Below are positions 60,669 through 64,000 of a DNA stretch of 64,000 bases, one piece after another; position 1 is the first letter of the stretch, and each line of letters opens with the position of its first letter. The notes under the pieces are model-generated. The model searched no databases, had not been told where the DNA came from, and saw only the letters and a program-made list of their open reading frames with translations. Both the position numbers and the translations under genes were made by a program. The DNA comes from an uncultured Draconibacterium sp. (lineage in GTDB: Bacteria > Bacteroidota > Bacteroidia > Bacteroidales > Prolixibacteraceae). The stretch is taken from contig NZ_OY771647.1 in the NCBI RefSeq assembly GCF_963674925.1, forward strand, positions 1,007,501 to 1,071,500, in the 5' to 3' direction.

Positions 60669-61877
60669 ATGATTTTAAAATCAGACTTAAAAATATTAAT
60701 TGATTCACAAAAATTTCCTTCTGATCAGATTAGTTCCTATATCAACAGGGAGTTAGTTGAACAGATAATGAATGAAAATAGTGAGTTGATTATTATAACG
60801 GGTTTAAAACGGACCGGGAAAAAATCGGTGCTTTACCAGTTAAAAAACAGGTACTCCGATGCTGCTTTTTACATCAATTTCAGGCATCCCGGGTTTTATG
60901 GTTTTGATCAGAATGATTTTTTTAAGCTGGATGAAATCATTGAAACATCCGAAAGCAAAATATTACTGCTCGATGGAGTAACAACAATGGAAGGTTGGCA
61001 GGATTATATTCGTCAGAAACTGGATGAAGGCTTTCGGGTTATTTTTACGACTTCGAATGCCGGAGTACTAAACAATGAAAAGGGAAGGAGTTTAACCGGT
61101 AGGTACATCAGCAAAGTAATTACACCGCTTTCGTATGATGAATTCTGCGAGTACCATTCGCTGGAACGGGATGAAAGTTCGGTATTGGATTACATGGCAA
61201 AAGGCGGTTTTTTTGTGCCCGAAACCAATCGTGATGAATTTTTAGGTCAGTTGTTTGACGACATCGTTGTGCGCGAGATTGGGTTAACCAGCGGCATTCG
61301 CGATATAAGGGCGTTTAAACGCCTCAGTTTGCATTTATTGCGCCATGTTGGGGAAATGATCACTGCGAATCAGTTAAAGAATACCTTAGGCATAAAAACA
61401 ACTACTACGGCGGTAGATTATTTGAATTTTCTGGAGGCCGGATTTTTAATGTTTTATGTTCCAAAATTTAGCTACTCGCTGCGAAAACAGCTGGTAAATC
61501 CACGTAAAGTGTATGTGGCCGATACGGGTTTTGTAAGCGCTGCAACTTTTAATATTACCGATAAAGTTGATCAGCTGCTTGAAAATCTGGTATTTCTGTA
61601 CTTAAAATCGAAATTTACTGAACTCTTCTATTTCTCGGAAGACGGCTACTGCGATTTTATTGGCTTTGGTAAAGATCAGGCGAAAGTTGCTGTGCAGGTG
61701 TGTGCTACGCTGGAGCAGGATAAGCTGGAGCAGGAAATAAATGGTTTGCTGAAGGCTGTGGATTTCTTCGGTTTCAAAGAGGGAACTTTGGTAACATTAA
61801 ACCAAACGGACACTTTTATTCGCGATGATAAAACCATTCATGTTATGCCGTTTTATCAGTTTGCAACTCAGAAATAG
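60669..61877 (+). CDS. DUF4143 ATPase with altered Walker A and B motifs
   Basis: A 402-aa relative of the 6033-7337 protein, but the ATPase motifs differ. The P-loop reads GLKRTGKKS (about residues 45-53), where Lys replaces the Thr/Ser after GK, and the Walker B region reads ILLLDGVTTMEGW (about 95-107), where Gly replaces the catalytic Glu after Asp. The DUF4143 C-terminal half (VYVADTGFVSAATF, FIGFGKDQAKVAVQVC) looks intact. It may bind but not hydrolyse ATP, or be under weak selection. It stands alone after an AT-rich spacer, so it may be acquired. Confidence 0.88.
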   Translation: MILKSDLKILIDSQKFPSDQISSYINRELVEQIMNENSELIIITGLKRTGKKSVLYQLKNRYSDAAFYINFRHPGFYGFDQNDFFKLDEIIETSESKILLLDGVTTMEGWQDYIRQKLDEGFRVIFTTSNAGVLNNEKGRSLTGRYISKVITPLSYDEFCEYHSLERDESSVLDYMAKGGFFVPETNRDEFLGQLFDDIVVREIGLTSGIRDIRAFKRLSLHLLRHVGEMITANQLKNTLGIKTTTTAVDYLNFLEAGFLMFYVPKFSYSLRKQLVNPRKVYVADTGFVSAATFNITDKVDQLLENLVFLYLKSKFTELFYFSEDGYCDFIGFGKDQAKVAVQVCATLEQDKLEQEINGLLKAVDFFGFKEGTLVTLNQTDTFIRDDKTIHVMPFYQFATQK

Positions 61878-62464
61878 CGTCTCACTGTTTTTGCGTAGTT
61901 TTTATAATCCTCCCCATAATTTTTATGCATAAAACGTTCTTCTTTTAAAATAAAAAGGTGGATGGAAACAAGCGTCAGTAAACAGATTGCGATAAAAAAG
62001 AGCGAGGGAAATATCAGGGCAATTCCAACAAATAAACAGTTAATAGCCAGAAAAAACGGGTTGCGCGACCGGGCATAAATTCCGGAGGTCGTCAGTTTGC
62101 CCAGATTCCCCTTGTTTAATCCAAAACGCAGCGATTGGTTTAATGCTCTTAAACTGAGTAGCATTAACAAATTAGAAAGTAGAAGAAGCACAATTCCACA
62201 AGTGGTGAATATCACGTTGCCAATTAACAAGGGCTGCAACACATCGGGAAGGACGGAAAAGTGGATAAGACCTGCTTTATAAACGAGTTCATTTAAAAAG
62301 ATAAAAAAGAATACGATTAAAAAAGCGGATGAAATTATGGCTTTGAAGCTACTTTTTCTGTCAGATAACTTTGTTCCTTTTCGTTGCAATACAAAAGCCT
62401 GCATGCCAATCTGCAAACAGAAGAGCAGGAATCCCAAAAGCGGTATTAATCGTATGATTTCCAC
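61868..62464 (-). CDS. ICMT/PEMT-like membrane methyltransferase
   Basis: A 198-aa protein with about five TM helices and the C-terminal SAM-binding pattern of the isoprenylcysteine carboxyl-methyltransferase/phospholipid methyltransferase group: GIYARSRNPFFLAINCLFVG and EERFMHKNYGEDYKNYAKTVRRYF. The substrate is unknown. It overlaps the convergent ATPase gene by 10 bp. Confidence 0.85.
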   Translation of the reverse strand: MEIIRLIPLLGFLLFCLQIGMQAFVLQRKGTKLSDRKSSFKAIISSAFLIVFFFIFLNELVYKAGLIHFSVLPDVLQPLLIGNVIFTTCGIVLLLLSNLLMLLSLRALNQSLRFGLNKGNLGKLTTSGIYARSRNPFFLAINCLFVGIALIFPSLFFIAICLLTLVSIHLFILKEERFMHKNYGEDYKNYAKTVRRYF

Positions 62465-62496
62465 GAATTAAAAGTAAGCGAAGCAATTCTTAATGC

Positions 62497-62526
62497 AAAA
62501 AAATCCCCGGCAAAAATTACCGGGGA
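62497..62526 (-). terminator. Terminator of the outer-membrane barrel gene
   Basis: A 7-bp GC-rich stem TCCCCGG / CCGGGGA with a 9-nt loop and, on the minus strand, a run of seven U. A textbook intrinsic terminator. Confidence 0.9.
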
Positions 62527-62552
62527 CTTGGGATATATCTTTTATTTATTCT

Positions 62553-63497
62553 CTAGATATTCGGGAACGAAACGCCGATCATCAGCGGATAAGCTTCCGG
62601 GCCTCTTCCATCTTTAAATAAAGATGTCATACTGTAGTTGGCAAATACGCAGAAATCGCCAAAACCAATACGTCCGGTAAGTTCGTATTTCCACTGGTTG
62701 ACATGGTAACCACTCTTCGATTTTTCTTTGTCACCCTTATAATACTTGTATTTGGTGTGTGAGCCCAGGTACAAGCTTCCAATTACGCCACCTGCCAGGT
62801 ACAGGCGCGAACTGCCCATACGAAGCGGGGTTTTGACCTCGAGCATTAAAGGAGCTGTTAGGTAATTAACATGTAATTTCGATTTTTTAATGTTGTGTCC
62901 ATCGCCGTCGGGATAAAGTGGCACAGGTACAATCATTCCGTCGCCATTATATTTTTCGATGGTTACCGCATCGTTGAAGGTGTAGTCGTTAAAACTCAAG
63001 CCAAGACCGGTTACCACACCAAAGGTTTTGCGTTCGTTTTTAAATGCGAATTCGGCAAAGTTCAGGTTCCACGATAACGATTTTCCTGGATTCAGGTCAA
63101 GAAAATCACCATTATAATCAGCAAAATCAGGATTATCATTGTAGATGGAATAATCACTTCCGGTCATAATGTTAATTCCAACTTCAAGGCCTGCCCAGTG
63201 TGGGTTAAAACGGCCCGACCATTTCTGGCGATTTACATCTTTCTCAACTCTAACGTAGGTTCCATTATTTCCTTCAATAACTTTAAAGGTGCGACGTCCA
63301 ACACGAACGTGAGTAGTATCGCCCCAATCGTCGGTAATTACTTCAACGCCGTCGCCAACGGCTACCTGCACTTTGTCATTGTCTTCAATTACTGTTACAA
63401 CGTTCTTTTTTAATACTTTAACCTCGGTGGTATCGTTTTGCGCAAACAGATTTGTGCTTAGTGCGCAACATAAAATCAAGATCAATAATTGTTTCAT
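62553..63497 (-). CDS. Outer-membrane beta-barrel protein
   Basis: A 314-aa exported protein. I use the ATG at 63497, which gives a clean signal peptide (MKQLLILILCCALSTNLFAQ). A short N-terminal repeat region follows (about 25-90, with VTVIEDNDKVQVAVGDGVEVITDD and RRTFKVIEGNNGTYVRVEKD, alternating V/T strands). About 95-314 is a barrel of the PorT/outer_membrane_beta-barrel type ending MIGVSFPNI. Function unknown; similar proteins are common in Bacteroidota. Confidence 0.82.
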   Translation of the reverse strand: MKQLLILILCCALSTNLFAQNDTTEVKVLKKNVVTVIEDNDKVQVAVGDGVEVITDDWGDTTHVRVGRRTFKVIEGNNGTYVRVEKDVNRQKWSGRFNPHWAGLEVGINIMTGSDYSIYNDNPDFADYNGDFLDLNPGKSLSWNLNFAEFAFKNERKTFGVVTGLGLSFNDYTFNDAVTIEKYNGDGMIVPVPLYPDGDGHNIKKSKLHVNYLTAPLMLEVKTPLRMGSSRLYLAGGVIGSLYLGSHTKYKYYKGDKEKSKSGYHVNQWKYELTGRIGFGDFCVFANYSMTSLFKDGRGPEAYPLMIGVSFPNI

Positions 63498-64000
63498 CTG
63501 TGTAAAGTTTAAATGTTTCTGATGCTGTGACGGGCTGCTGGTTTTAAAAGTTACAACCAAATTTAATTTTTTTTCAGGGAAATTTTCGTTTGGATTTACA
63601 AAGTGTAATCTAGCTAAGAATGTTTGGTTGCACTTGATTGAATAAAGAAACTTTTTTCGAAGACAGAAAGGTCGAGTTTATTACCGTTACTTTTGTCTTC
63701 ATGCCAGACGGGCAGTTCCTTTTGCATTCGATCAAAAGGAACTATTCCGAAGGCATTTCGGAAGTTGTCAAAAAATAACCTTTGTGTTTTTTCAAAGAGC
63801 TGATTTGCCCGACTGACGGCCCCGAAACTTCGGGGTGACCAGCCCGCACCAAATTTGTCCTCAGGTCCGCCTTCGATAAAAAGTGTGAAGAAAATAAATG
63901 GAGAGAACGTAAAAAAATCAAGTCTGTTTGACGCTCGTTAGGCCTGAGGAACGAAGGTCTAAAAGGAGGAGTTTCTTGATTTTAGTGAAAGGAATTTATT
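63498..64000. repeat. Non-coding, hairpin-rich right end
   Basis: 503 bp with no gene I can support. It holds three perfect or near-perfect hairpins: GTTCCTTTTG/CAAAAGGAAC at 63715-63742, TTCCGAA/TTCGGAA at about 63745-63763, and CCCCGAA/TTCGGGG at 63820-63835. This pattern, with a TTTTGTCTTCATG-type element at 63691-63703, resembles long repeated non-coding elements found many times per genome in Bacteroidota. Its copy number cannot be seen from one window. Confidence 0.5.

Overview
The window looks like a chromosomal segment of a member of the Bacteroidota, probably Bacteroidales/Marinilabiliales-like (a Prolixibacteraceae-type genome would fit; this is inference from gene content, not a taxonomic measurement). 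Signs are a hybrid two-component sensor with periplasmic-binding-protein input, an ECF sigma/FecR/STN-domain set, the families DUF4292, DUF4175 and DUF4395, promoter -7 elements of the TAnnTTTG type, AT-rich spacers, near absence of Shine-Dalgarno sequences, frequent TTG starts and a tRNA gene without encoded CCA.

Layout. 0-5.7 kb: a truncated sugar porter divergent from a large hybrid sensor/AraC regulator, then a small Crp/Fnr regulator and a DUF4395 membrane protein. 5.7-8.4 kb: a decayed accessory patch around a tRNA-Leu(CAA), with a 3' remnant of another tRNA, an AAA/DUF4143 ATPase preceded by three 32-bp direct repeats, the tail of a broken sugar porter, a GIY-YIG mini-gene, and a second degenerate tRNA-Leu copy split by a 40-bp palindromic insertion. 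8.4-9.8 kb: a POT-type peptide transporter. 9.9-14.9 kb: ECF sigma factor, FecR anti-sigma factor, an STN + two-lobed aspartic protease + PDZ protein, and an STN + carboxypeptidase-regulatory-like protein. No TonB receptor is present, so this is the best candidate here for an unusual signalling system. 14.9-18.9 kb: rbfA, a LolC/E-like permease, tdh and rsgA.

18.9-23.5 kb: a tandemly duplicated pair, each unit being a secreted beta-sandwich protein followed by a GH43-like enzyme with a ricin-like tail. The C-terminal halves of the two enzymes are almost identical while the N-terminal halves differ, which suggests gene conversion. 24.0-33.5 kb: a long leftward gene train (DUF4175 - HATPase - ybeY - mnmG - apt - uvrC - mnmA) with a perfect parS-type sequence between mnmG and apt. 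33.5-34.0 kb: an AT-rich 436-bp spacer with DnaA-box-like sequences, from which genes diverge; it is a candidate replication origin. 34.0-46.7 kb: mostly rightward housekeeping genes (stand-alone receiver, ruvB with a frameshift, a glutaminyl cyclase-like lipoprotein, a flippase, rpiB, lutB, an Rrf2 regulator, hemW, dut, a TPR lipoprotein, DUF4292, an EnvC-like protein), with a 170-bp MITE-like element with perfect terminal inverted repeats at 45.3 kb.

46.7-50.8 kb: acetyltransferase, Crp/Fnr regulator, OsmC and an aldehyde dehydrogenase. 50.8-58.6 kb: a leftward haem/iron cluster (small protein - TonB receptor - PAT/RhtX-like MFS - hemN - hemG - hemH - small membrane protein) that joins outer-membrane uptake to the last three steps of haem synthesis. 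58.7-64.0 kb: an amidohydrolase lipoprotein, a DUF4143 ATPase with altered Walker motifs, an ICMT/PEMT-like methyltransferase, an outer-membrane barrel protein, and a non-coding, hairpin-rich right end.
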